Shown: positions 28,330-37,159 of the stretch, piece after piece | How the letters are laid out: each line of letters opens with the position of its first letter | Numbering within the stretch: position 1 is the stretch's first letter | Assembly: GCF_014648295.1 (NCBI RefSeq) | Contig: NZ_BMQV01000005.1 | Span: 1 to 64,000 of the forward strand | Reading direction: 5' to 3' | Length of the DNA: 64,000 bases | Source: Shewanella saliphila | GTDB taxonomy: Bacteria > Pseudomonadota > Gammaproteobacteria > Enterobacterales > Shewanellaceae | Notes under the pieces: generated by a model | The model's database searches: none | What the model was told of the DNA's origin: nothing | What the model saw: the letters and a program-made list of their open reading frames with translations, nothing else | Translations under genes and position numbers: made by a program

Positions 28330-30116
28330 CATTGGCGTTAGTGATCCCTAACTACAACCACCATATCGCCATAGAAAAAACCTTAACCGATTTGGCCCAG
28401 TACCAATTACCTTGTTATTTGGTCGACGACGGCAGTGACGATCAAACCCGTTACGTGCTGCAAGCGCTAGCCGATAAGTTTAGTTGGGTGACCTTAATTC
28501 AACATCCTTATAATCGCGGTAAAGGCGCGGCGGTAATGAGCGGATTACGCCAGGCTTACCGAGATGGCTTTAGTCATGCTTTACAAGTTGATGCTGACGG
28601 CCAGCATAATTTAGCCGACATCCCCTTGATGATCGCCACCAGCGAGCAGCACCCTACAGCCTTGATATCAGGCCAACCACAATACGATGAGTCGGTGCCC
28701 AAAGGGCGATTATATGGCCGTTACATCACCCATTTTTGGGTGTGGGTAGAAACCCTCAGCTTTGACATTCAAGATTCTATGTGTGGTTTTAGAGTGTATC
28801 CGCTTGCGGCTACCGAACAGTTATTTAGCCAACAGGCGCTGGGCGAGCGCATGGATTTTGATATTGAAGTCATGGTAAAACTGCACTGGCAAGGGACACC
28901 TGTGGTACATGTGCCAACCAAAGTCATTTATCCAGAAGATGGCATTAGCCACTTCCAAGGCGTAAAAGATAATGTGCGTATTAGTTGGATGCACACCAAG
29001 CTATTTTTTGGCATGTTAACCCGCTTGCCACGCATTATTACTAAGCCGCATTTAGCGCCAAATAACCCAGCGACACAAGATTCAAATCAGCCGAATCAAC
29101 AACATCAGTCAACTCAAACAACGACTAAGCATTGGTCAGCCATGAGCGAGCGCGGCAGCTTTTGGGGTATTAAATTTTTAGCTCAATGCTATCGCCTGGG
29201 CGGGCATTGGTTGTGCCGTGCTGTGATGTATCCAGTGATTTGTTATTTCTTCCTTACCGGAAAAACCGCTCGTGATGCGTCATTGGGCTTTTTGCATCGA
29301 GTACAACAGCAACAGCCTAACCATCCACAGTTAAACCGTCCAGTAGGTTGGCGCGACAGCCTTAGGCATTTTTTTGCTTTTGGTAATGCCGCACTCGACC
29401 GAATAGATGCCTGGTGCGACAGAATTAACCTCGCCCAAGTCGACTTTAACGACCGTCATATTCTGGCAGATCAAGTGGCTACGGGACGCGGCGCAGTATT
29501 GATTGTGTCGCATTTAGGCAATATGGAACTGTGCCGTGCTATCTCCATCCACCAGCAAAAAGTCAAAGTGAATGTGATGGTGCTGACCCAGCATGCGGAG
29601 AACTTTAATAAAGTCCTACAGCAACTTAACCCGCAAAGTAGCCTGAATTTAATCCATGTAAATGAACTCGACCCTAGCACTGCGATGCTGTTGCAACAAA
29701 AGATTGATCAAGGTGAAATAGTGGTGATTGCAGCAGACCGCACCTCATCAAGCAGCCAAGGGCGTGTGACCTATTTACCTTTTTTAGGTCAGGAGGCCGC
29801 TTTTCCGCAAGGGCCATTTATTTTGGCCAGTTTATTAGATTGCCCGGTGTATACCCTATTTTGCATTCGCCAACATGGTCGTTATCAAGTCCATGTTGAA
29901 CACTTAAGCGACACACTAAAAGGCCCTCGAGCCGGCAGAACAGCACGCCTAACCGATGCAATGACCCAATATAGCCAGCGTTTAGCCCATTTTGCGCAAC
30001 TCGCGCCAATGCAATGGTTTAACTTTTTCGATTTTTGGCGCAAGGACGAGCTAGTTACCCGTAACAACCAGCCTTCACAATCAAGTGCAGCCCCATTACC
30101 CAGTCAGGACAGATAA
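28326..30116 (+). CDS. apeJ: Glycosyltransferase family 2 - lysophospholipid acyltransferase fusion, ApeJ-like
   Basis: A 596-aa two-domain protein. The N-terminal GT2 domain (about 1-235) has VIPNYN, VDDGSDD and the metal-binding VDADGQHN. A Gln/Asn/Thr-rich linker (about 240-270) leads to a C-terminal LPLAT/HtrB-like acyltransferase domain (about 280-575) with SHLGNMEL (HX4E) and AADRTSS. A fused glycosyl- and acyltransferase fits building a sugar-lipid anchor for the polyene. It overlaps apeI by four bases; the lyase gene starts four bases after its stop. Confidence 0.88.
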   Translation: MTLALVIPNYNHHIAIEKTLTDLAQYQLPCYLVDDGSDDQTRYVLQALADKFSWVTLIQHPYNRGKGAAVMSGLRQAYRDGFSHALQVDADGQHNLADIPLMIATSEQHPTALISGQPQYDESVPKGRLYGRYITHFWVWVETLSFDIQDSMCGFRVYPLAATEQLFSQQALGERMDFDIEVMVKLHWQGTPVVHVPTKVIYPEDGISHFQGVKDNVRISWMHTKLFFGMLTRLPRIITKPHLAPNNPATQDSNQPNQQHQSTQTTTKHWSAMSERGSFWGIKFLAQCYRLGGHWLCRAVMYPVICYFFLTGKTARDASLGFLHRVQQQQPNHPQLNRPVGWRDSLRHFFAFGNAALDRIDAWCDRINLAQVDFNDRHILADQVATGRGAVLIVSHLGNMELCRAISIHQQKVKVNVMVLTQHAENFNKVLQQLNPQSSLNLIHVNELDPSTAMLLQQKIDQGEIVVIAADRTSSSSQGRVTYLPFLGQEAAFPQGPFILASLLDCPVYTLFCIRQHGRYQVHVEHLSDTLKGPRAGRTARLTDAMTQYSQRLAHFAQLAPMQWFNFFDFWRKDELVTRNNQPSQSSAAPLPSQDR

Positions 30117-30120
30117 TCTC

Positions 30121-31680
30121 ATGAGCCACACATCTTCAGCAGACACGACCGATAACACAGTGCATTTTGGTCAACAGTACCTCAGCCTAGAGCAAGTGGT
30201 TGCGGTAGCCAAAGGCGCCCAGGTTAAACTGACTGACACCACTGACTACGTTGAATATATTCAAAAAGGCGCACGCTTCATTGACAGTTTATTGCATGAA
30301 GAAGGCGTAGTGTATGGCGTCACCACCGGCTATGGCGACTCTTGCACCGTCAATGTCAGCTTAGATTTAGTCCACGAATTACCGCTGCATTTAACCCGCT
30401 TTCATGGTTGTGGCTTAGGCGACATTTTTAGCCCAATGGAATCTCGCGCCATAATGGCGTGCCGCCTCAACTCATTGGCCGTGGGTAAATCTGGCGTGAG
30501 CTATCAACTATTGCAACGTATTGAATGGCTATTAAACAACGACATCACGCCTATCATTCCTCAAGAAGGCTCAGTTGGCGCCAGTGGTGATTTAACCCCG
30601 CTGTCTTACCTTGCAGCGGTATTAGTCGGCGAGCGCGAAGTGATGTATCAAGGTAAACGCCAAGCCACTAAAGATGTGTATTTACAACTTGGCATAGTGC
30701 CACTGAGATTACGCCCAAAAGAAGGCCTTGCATTGATGAACGGCACCGCGGTCATGACAGCGCTTGCGTGCTTAGCCTATGACAGATCGCAATACTTAAG
30801 CCGTTTATCGAGCCGTATAACCGCAATGGCGTCGTTAACCCTTAAAGGTAACTCCAACCATTTTGACGACATTTTGTTTGCCGCCAAACCTCACCCAGGG
30901 CAAAACCAAATTGCCAGTTGGATCCGTGAAGACTTAAACCACCATACCCACCCGCGTAATTCAGACCGCCTACAAGACCGTTATTCAATCCGCTGTGCAC
31001 CGCATATTATCGGGGTGTTACAAGATGCTCTGCCGTTTATGCGCCAGTTTATTGAAACCGAACTCAACAGCGCTAACGACAACCCGATTGTGGATGCCGA
31101 AGGCGAGCACATACTTCATGGCGGCCACTTTTATGGTGGGCATATTGCCTTTGCCATGGATGCACTGAAAAATGCAGTGGCCAATATTGCCGATTTAATC
31201 GATCGCCAAATGGCACTAGTGATGGACCCGAAATTTAATAATGGTTTGCCGGCTAATTTATCAGCGGCAACCGGCGAGCGCCGCGCCATTAACCACGGCT
31301 TTAAAGCGGTACAAATCGGTGTGTCGGCCTGGACCGCAGAAGCGCTAAAAAACACCATGCCTGCCAGTGTATTTTCACGCTCAACAGAATGCCATAATCA
31401 AGATAAAGTCAGCATGGGCACCATTGCCGCGCGAGATTGCATGCGCGTGCTGCAACTTACTGAACAAGTGGCAGCAGCGGCCTTGTTAGCCATGAGCCAG
31501 GGGATCCAACTACGGGTGATACAGCAAGAGTTAGATCCGCAGTCATTAACCCCATCGCTCGCTAAAACCCTTGAGCAAGTGAGTGAGGCTTGTGATCTGC
31601 TCACTGAAGACCGTCCTTTAGAATCAGTACTGCGCCAAACGGTTGAAAAAATTCAACTCGGTCAATGGGAGGTGTGCTAA
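30121..31680 (+). CDS. MIO-type aromatic amino acid ammonia-lyase
   Basis: A 519-aa member of the histidine/phenylalanine/tyrosine ammonia-lyase family. The MIO cofactor triad Ala154-Ser155-Gly156 lies in GSVGASGDLTPLSY, and the catalytic Tyr65 in VYGVTTGYGD. At the usual substrate-selectivity pair (Ser-His in histidine lyases, His-Leu in many tyrosine lyases) it has Phe94-His95, so histidine is not the obvious substrate. In the pigment operon it would make coumarate or cinnamate as the aryl starter. The ATG at 30121 is chosen over an earlier one inside apeJ. Confidence 0.88.
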   Translation: MSHTSSADTTDNTVHFGQQYLSLEQVVAVAKGAQVKLTDTTDYVEYIQKGARFIDSLLHEEGVVYGVTTGYGDSCTVNVSLDLVHELPLHLTRFHGCGLGDIFSPMESRAIMACRLNSLAVGKSGVSYQLLQRIEWLLNNDITPIIPQEGSVGASGDLTPLSYLAAVLVGEREVMYQGKRQATKDVYLQLGIVPLRLRPKEGLALMNGTAVMTALACLAYDRSQYLSRLSSRITAMASLTLKGNSNHFDDILFAAKPHPGQNQIASWIREDLNHHTHPRNSDRLQDRYSIRCAPHIIGVLQDALPFMRQFIETELNSANDNPIVDAEGEHILHGGHFYGGHIAFAMDALKNAVANIADLIDRQMALVMDPKFNNGLPANLSAATGERRAINHGFKAVQIGVSAWTAEALKNTMPASVFSRSTECHNQDKVSMGTIAARDCMRVLQLTEQVAAAALLAMSQGIQLRVIQQELDPQSLTPSLAKTLEQVSEACDLLTEDRPLESVLRQTVEKIQLGQWEVC

Positions 31681-32112
31681 ATGAAAGGTTTACTGCTTAC
31701 CGAAATGGAAATGGTGATCCCATTTCACGATGTCGACTCCATGGGCATAACTTGGCATGGTAACTACCTGCGTTACTTTGAAGTAGTGCGTTGCCAGTTG
31801 CTTGATAAACTCGGCTATAACTACCGCACCATGCTTGAGTCAGGCTACGCTTGGCCGATTGTCGACGTACAAATAAAATATGTTAAAAGCAGCACCTTTG
31901 ATCAAAAAGTCAAAGTGATTGCCGCCATTGTTGAATGGGAAAACCGTTTACGAATTAACTATCAAATTGTCGATGCTCAAACCAATGCGCGTATTACCAA
32001 GGGTTATACCATTCAAGCTGCAGTAGACATTACCACCCAGGAGTTATGCTTTGTAACGCCAGAGGTGTTTCAGCAAAAAATTCGTCCGTTATTAGATGAG
32101 AGCCAAGCCTGA
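31681..32112 (+). CDS. apeK: Hotdog thioesterase of the 4HBT/YbgC type, ApeK-like
   Basis: A 143-aa hotdog thioesterase. The motif HDVDSMGITWHGNYLRYFE matches the 4-hydroxybenzoyl-CoA thioesterase family, with the Asp of DVDSMG as probable catalytic residue. It is expected to release or edit the acyl chain during polyene synthesis. The ATG follows the lyase stop codon directly, and the stop overlaps the next gene (TGATG). Confidence 0.87.
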   Translation: MKGLLLTEMEMVIPFHDVDSMGITWHGNYLRYFEVVRCQLLDKLGYNYRTMLESGYAWPIVDVQIKYVKSSTFDQKVKVIAAIVEWENRLRINYQIVDAQTNARITKGYTIQAAVDITTQELCFVTPEVFQQKIRPLLDESQA

Positions 32113-32882
32113 TGCCAGTAATTAAGGCGCTGCAGATAACATTAATGTATTTGGTGCTTTGCGCCAGCGCACTGACTGCTAGTGTAAATGCAACCCCGGC
32201 ACCTATAACGGCTGAGAGCAAGCTGCAACTGACAGGGGTTCAACTAACAGAAGCTCAATTGGCGCAAATTAACAATTTGTACCAACAGCCGGCTAGCTCG
32301 TCAGCTCTTGAGGCATTAGCGCAGCAACTGAATTTACAAGCCGATACCCGCGGTCAATTCCTGCAACAGCGTCATTTAGCTGTGCTCAAAAAACCGTTAC
32401 AAAGCCAGGGTCGGTTTATTTTCAGCCCCAGTCAGGGTTTGGTTTGGCAACAGCTTAAACCCTTTAACAGCTTGATGGTGCTTAAAGATCAGCAATTAAT
32501 TCAGCAAAACAGTCAGGGAAAAGTGCAACAGCTCAGCGCAGCAGCCAGCGGCAATCCCATCGCGCAGCAACTGCCGCGTTTATTGCAAGCCATCATGGCC
32601 GGCGACATAAACGCGCTCAGCGCTGACTTTAGATTATTTATGCCCACAGAAACAACAGGCTCAGTGTGGCAACTCGGCTTACAAGCAAAAGATCCGCAAG
32701 TGCATGCCGCTATGGGTAACATTACTTTAAGTGGTGACAAGCATATTCGCTCACTCATCATGACCAGCCAGCAAACGGACATCAGCGACTACACCTACAT
32801 ACAATTTACCAACACAGAGCAAGGCCCGCTGAGTGACAGCGAACTTGCACTGTTTAGCCTTAGCAGTGGGTTAGCTCAGTAA
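32112..32882 (+). CDS. apeL: Outer-membrane lipoprotein carrier-like protein, ApeL-like
   Basis: A 256-aa secreted protein with a signal peptide (about 1-29). The mature part resembles LolA, the periplasmic carrier that takes lipoproteins through the periplasm, for example in LKKPLQSQGRFIFSPSQGLVW. In aryl polyene clusters a LolA-like protein probably carries the lipid-linked pigment rather than lipoproteins. Overlaps on both sides (TGATG, TAATG) tie it to the operon. Confidence 0.8.
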   Translation: MPVIKALQITLMYLVLCASALTASVNATPAPITAESKLQLTGVQLTEAQLAQINNLYQQPASSSALEALAQQLNLQADTRGQFLQQRHLAVLKKPLQSQGRFIFSPSQGLVWQQLKPFNSLMVLKDQQLIQQNSQGKVQQLSAAASGNPIAQQLPRLLQAIMAGDINALSADFRLFMPTETTGSVWQLGLQAKDPQVHAAMGNITLSGDKHIRSLIMTSQQTDISDYTYIQFTNTEQGPLSDSELALFSLSSGLAQ

Positions 32883-35281
32883 TGCCCCGCGGCCCGTTTA
32901 ATGCGTTAACCTCAGCCAAGAGCCGCTTTGCCCTATGGCTATTATTGCTGCTAGCCATGTTAATTGGCGGCGCGTGGCAATGGCAGCAAGGCGCACGGAT
33001 CCAAACTGATATTTTGGCCATGTTGCCTCATTTACAACAAGACAAACTCACTGAAACAGCATTAAACACCGTCGAGCAACGACTCGCCAATCAAGTGTAT
33101 ATTGCCATATTAGCAGACAGCGAAAATCAGGCCGTTAATGCCGCTCAGCAGTTAATGACCTCGTTACAAAGCCAGCCACAACAAGCTTTTAACGCCATAA
33201 GAAGTGGCGCTGACAATCAGTTAGAAGAGTTAGCCAAAGTGTATTTTGAGCATCGCTTTAGTTTACTCACCCACCAGCAAGCACATGCGCTAGCAACAGA
33301 TAACTGGCATGAGCTGTTAGCGAGCGCGCAAAATCAGCTGTATAGCGCCTTTGGTTTTGCTAACAGCCAACTGTTAGCGAGCGACCCGCTGTTATTGTTT
33401 CCAGCAAACTTGTTGGCACTCTCGCCTAATAGCAAACTTCGTCGCCAACAGGGTATTTTACTCACCGATACAGATAGCGGAGTTGCCGCTATCGTTATGG
33501 CCAAAGGCCGCGACAGTGCGTTTAGCCCCACTGCACAGCAACAGCAAATACTGGCGCTAGAATCTGCATTTAGCCAGGTAAACCAGCTGCATCCGCAAAT
33601 CAGTTTTCTCAAAGCCGGCGCACTGTTTCATGCTATCGCCGCAACCGAATCAGCCAAACAAGAGATCAGCAAAATCGGCCTAATCTCACTGCTGGGCATT
33701 GTATTACTGGTGTGGTTGGCATTTCGCTCGGTAATGCCGTTAGTGGCTGCAACATTGACCTTATCCACAGGAGTCGTGTTTGCTTTTGTCGCTACTCTTA
33801 GCTTATTTGGTGAATTGCATTTACTGACATTGGTGTTTGGCACCAGCTTAATTGGTGTGGCCATTGATTACAGTTTTCATTTTTATTGTGAAAAACAAGC
33901 CCATCCCAATGACAATGCCAGCGACACCATCAAACGTATCTTTCCTGCGCTAACGCTCGCATTAGCCACCAGCGCCAGTGCATTTATCGCCATTGGTTTT
34001 ACGCCTTTCCCGGGGATGCAACAAGTCGCGGTATTTTGCGCTGCGGGCTTAATAGGCGCGTATCTCACCTTGTTGTTAGTATTCCCACTTTTAGGAAATC
34101 ATTCACTCAAGCACACTCAAGGGCTTGGGTTTGCTCAGGCATATTTAAACGGGTTACAGCGCGTATTTACTCCAACACAAACTGTACAAAAAGCAGTACT
34201 CATGTTGCTGCCTGTTGCTGTGTTAGCCATACTGTTTTTCGGATTGTCGCAACTTACTAGCAACGATGACATTCGGCAACTGCAGCAAAGCCCAGAGTCG
34301 ATAACCACTGAAGAAAACCAGCTGAGGCAATTGCTCAGCGGCGGCACAGATAACCAATTTATTTTGGTCAGTAGCGCTAATGAACAAAACTTACTGCAAA
34401 CACTTGAGCAACTAACCCCTGTATTAGATGCCGCCATCGCAGACAATGAAATCGCTCAAGCAGTAAGCCTCAGTCGCTTTATGCCAAGCATGGCGCGTCA
34501 GCAGTATCACTACCAACTACAGCAACAGCTTTACCAACAACACTTAGCTGAAATCATTGAGCAAATGAGCCTAGATGACAGCATAAAGGCAAGTTTAATG
34601 GCCGAGCTTCATCAGGCTGACTCAGCATGGCTCATACCTCAAACGGTGCTTAAGCACGCCAATGATGACTTAAAAGCCTTGTGGCTGGGTGATGTTGCAA
34701 GCGCTGACAATACGACACAATTTGGCGCCATTGTATTACTAGGCGGCATTCATTCTCTGCCCTCGTTAACCCAGCGACTCACCAACCAGAGTTGGCCTTT
34801 AGGGCAAGTTAGAGTGATTGATAAGGTTGGCGATATATCCAACATTATGGGCCAGTATCGCCAACTGACGTTTCAGTTGTTAATGTGGGTGTTTGCGCTT
34901 GCCTGTATTGTTTTTAGCGTTAAATATGGCATTAAACTGGCGCTTGCCATTGTTGCGGTACCGGCGTTTGCCGTATTGCTTACTTTGGCTTGTTTGGGCT
35001 TAGTTGGCTCAAGCATTAGCTTATTTCATGCCTTAGCCTTTATTTTAGTGCTGGGTATTGGTATTGATTACAGCTTATTTTTTGCCGAAGCCAAACACAC
35101 CAGTCATGGAGTGATGATGGCAATATTTATGTCGGCCTGCTCAACCTTATTAGCCTTTGGTTTATTGGCGCTGAGCCAAACCCATGCGATTCACTTTTTC
35201 GGCCTGACGCTTTTATTTGGCATCAGCTTTGCTTTTTTATTAGCGCCGTTTATTTCATTTTTTACAAGGAAGTCACTGTAA
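32882..35281 (+). CDS. apeM: MMPL/RND-family exporter, ApeM-like
   Basis: A 799-aa inner-membrane protein of the MMPL/RND superfamily with about 12 transmembrane helices in two halves, each with a large periplasmic loop. GVAIDYSFHFY in the first half and GIGIDYSLFFAEA in the second are the paired helix-4-like motifs, with conserved Asp. Hopanoid, mycolate and aryl polyene lipids are exported by such proteins. With the LolA-like and lipoprotein genes it forms the likely export route to the outer membrane. Confidence 0.88.
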   Translation: MPRGPFNALTSAKSRFALWLLLLLAMLIGGAWQWQQGARIQTDILAMLPHLQQDKLTETALNTVEQRLANQVYIAILADSENQAVNAAQQLMTSLQSQPQQAFNAIRSGADNQLEELAKVYFEHRFSLLTHQQAHALATDNWHELLASAQNQLYSAFGFANSQLLASDPLLLFPANLLALSPNSKLRRQQGILLTDTDSGVAAIVMAKGRDSAFSPTAQQQQILALESAFSQVNQLHPQISFLKAGALFHAIAATESAKQEISKIGLISLLGIVLLVWLAFRSVMPLVAATLTLSTGVVFAFVATLSLFGELHLLTLVFGTSLIGVAIDYSFHFYCEKQAHPNDNASDTIKRIFPALTLALATSASAFIAIGFTPFPGMQQVAVFCAAGLIGAYLTLLLVFPLLGNHSLKHTQGLGFAQAYLNGLQRVFTPTQTVQKAVLMLLPVAVLAILFFGLSQLTSNDDIRQLQQSPESITTEENQLRQLLSGGTDNQFILVSSANEQNLLQTLEQLTPVLDAAIADNEIAQAVSLSRFMPSMARQQYHYQLQQQLYQQHLAEIIEQMSLDDSIKASLMAELHQADSAWLIPQTVLKHANDDLKALWLGDVASADNTTQFGAIVLLGGIHSLPSLTQRLTNQSWPLGQVRVIDKVGDISNIMGQYRQLTFQLLMWVFALACIVFSVKYGIKLALAIVAVPAFAVLLTLACLGLVGSSISLFHALAFILVLGIGIDYSLFFAEAKHTSHGVMMAIFMSACSTLLAFGLLALSQTHAIHFFGLTLLFGISFAFLLAPFISFFTRKSL

Positions 35282-36544
35282 ATGCAAAGCAATCAAACAA
35301 GCACAGTTAACAACATGGACGTCGACGTTGCCATTATTGGTGCAGGCCCGTCTGGCGCGATTGCAGCCAGTTTATTACGCCAACAAGGCCATAAGGTTGT
35401 GGTGGTTGAAAAGCAGCAGTTTCCGCGTTTTTCTATCGGCGAGAGTTTACTGCCTTGTTGTATGCAGTTTATTGAACAAGCCGGCATGCTAGATGCGGTT
35501 AATCAGGCTGGCTTTCAATTTAAAAATGGCGCCGCATTTCGCCATCAAGGCCGTTACACCACATTCGACTTTACCGATAAGTTCACCCCTGGCCCGGGCA
35601 CTACGTTTCAAGTTCAGCGCGGCCAATTTGATAAATTATTGGCTGACACGGCCATCAGCCAGGGGGTTGATATTCGCTTTGGTCATCAGGTTAATGCGGT
35701 CGATATTAGCAACGAACCCACACTGCAAATTACTAATGAGCAAGGTCAGCCTTATCAAATCAATGCCAAATTTATTGTCGATGCCAGTGGTTTTGGCCGG
35801 GTATTACCCCGGTTATTAGACCTTGAACGACCATCAAACTTGCCATCACGCAGCGCTATTTTTACCCATATTGAAGACAACATTAGCGATAGCGAATTTG
35901 ACCGCAATAAAATCCTCATCAGTGTTCATCCCGAACATAAAGACATTTGGTATTGGCTCATTCCCTTTAGCAATAACCGCTGCTCTATTGGTGTTGTCGG
36001 CGAGCCCCATTTATTAGCACATTTAACTGGCAGCCTGGAGCAACAGTTGCTGGCGATTATTGCGCAGGAGCCTGATTTAAAGCGTTTACTCGTCAATGCC
36101 AAAGTGGTGCAACCCTGTGCCACGCTCCAGGGTTACTCGGCCAATGTGACCACACTTGCCACCAACAAGTTTGCTTTATTGGGTAATGCTGGTGAGTTTC
36201 TTGACCCGGTATTTTCATCTGGAGTTACTATTGCTATGCAGTCGGCCGCCATGGCGTGCGCAAGTTTGGATAAGCAACTCAAAGGCGAAACCGTCGATTG
36301 GCAAGCCGATTACGCCGAGCCGTTAATGCTTGGGGTTAATACCTTTAGAACTTATGTTCAGGCCTGGTATGACGGCCGTTTTCAGGATGTGATTTTTTAT
36401 CAACAGGCAAATAAGAATGTAAAACAAATGATTTGCTCAATATTGGCAGGTTACGCATGGGACTCTAAAAACCCGTTTGTGAAAGAGTCAGAGCGTCGCC
36501 TTAATACCATCGTTGAGTTATGTCGGGAGTTAGACGTTGCTTAA
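35282..36544 (+). CDS. Flavin-dependent halogenase-like oxidoreductase
   Basis: A 420-aa FAD protein of the flavin-dependent halogenase/monooxygenase superfamily. The dinucleotide-binding GAGPSG (20-25) is followed by FPRFSIGESLLP (47-58). Two features of true halogenases are present: WYWLIP (223-228), an exact WxWxIP match, and Lys81 (QFKNGAAF), where acyl-carrier-protein halogenases carry their catalytic lysine. The start directly follows the apeM stop. It could brominate or chlorinate the aryl head, as for xanthomonadins, or act as hydroxylase or reductase. The flavin fold is secure; halogenation is a hypothesis. Confidence 0.82.
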   Translation: MQSNQTSTVNNMDVDVAIIGAGPSGAIAASLLRQQGHKVVVVEKQQFPRFSIGESLLPCCMQFIEQAGMLDAVNQAGFQFKNGAAFRHQGRYTTFDFTDKFTPGPGTTFQVQRGQFDKLLADTAISQGVDIRFGHQVNAVDISNEPTLQITNEQGQPYQINAKFIVDASGFGRVLPRLLDLERPSNLPSRSAIFTHIEDNISDSEFDRNKILISVHPEHKDIWYWLIPFSNNRCSIGVVGEPHLLAHLTGSLEQQLLAIIAQEPDLKRLLVNAKVVQPCATLQGYSANVTTLATNKFALLGNAGEFLDPVFSSGVTIAMQSAAMACASLDKQLKGETVDWQADYAEPLMLGVNTFRTYVQAWYDGRFQDVIFYQQANKNVKQMICSILAGYAWDSKNPFVKESERRLNTIVELCRELDVA

Positions 36545-37133
36545 GTGTAGTCGTGTTATCAAAGTAATTGGCGCAGTGTTTTTGCTGTGCGCATTAGCAA
36601 GTTGTAGCCAACAATTTACCCGGCAAAGCTGTATGGCGATAAGCAGTCAGGCTCAATATTGTCTTGCGCCGACAGTGAATGCATTGAATGCCCAAAGCGA
36701 TATCAGCCTAAGCCAAATGATCAGCATGAGCCATGGCCAGGATAATCATGAGTTACTGACTCAATTAGAGCTCACCTCACAACGTATGACCTTAGTGGGG
36801 CTCGCGCCATTGGGCCAGGCATTGTTTACCCTAGTGTACGATGGCCACACCTTACAAAGTGAGCAAAGTCGCTTGTTAGGCGATACATTTAATGCCGAGT
36901 ATTTAATGGCCATCATGCAGCTTATCTACTGGCCAACGCAGCAAGTTAATCAGCAACTCACAGATGCTCAGTTGCTGGATACACCTTGCGCAAGTGCATT
37001 ATGTAAACAGTTAGTCGATGCCGATGGCGAGCAAATCAGTATTAGCTATAGTGAGCTCAACCCGTGGCAAGCCAATATTAGCGTCACCATCAAATCAGCC
37101 GACATTTTGTTGCACATTACGCCACTCGAGTAA
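36537..37133 (+). CDS. apeN: DUF3261 lipoprotein, ApeN-like
   Basis: A 198-aa lipoprotein. The signal peptide ends in the lipobox LASC (Cys about 23). The rest resembles DUF3261 proteins that occur in aryl polyene clusters beside the LolA-like and RND genes, probably acting like LolB at the outer membrane. The start is a TTG overlapping the preceding gene by eight bases, with GGGAG about eight bases upstream; no ATG fits, and starting later would destroy the signal peptide. Confidence 0.78.
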   Translation: MLKCSRVIKVIGAVFLLCALASCSQQFTRQSCMAISSQAQYCLAPTVNALNAQSDISLSQMISMSHGQDNHELLTQLELTSQRMTLVGLAPLGQALFTLVYDGHTLQSEQSRLLGDTFNAEYLMAIMQLIYWPTQQVNQQLTDAQLLDTPCASALCKQLVDADGEQISISYSELNPWQANISVTIKSADILLHITPLE

Positions 37134-37159
37134 CCAATGACACAGACTGAGCACACAAT

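Noticed and set aside
30121-31680. Histidine utilisation (HutH) gene
   Set aside because: The protein is of the same family, but there are no other hut genes, the selectivity pair is Phe-His instead of Ser-His, and the gene is embedded in a pigment operon. A starter-supplying lyase fits better.
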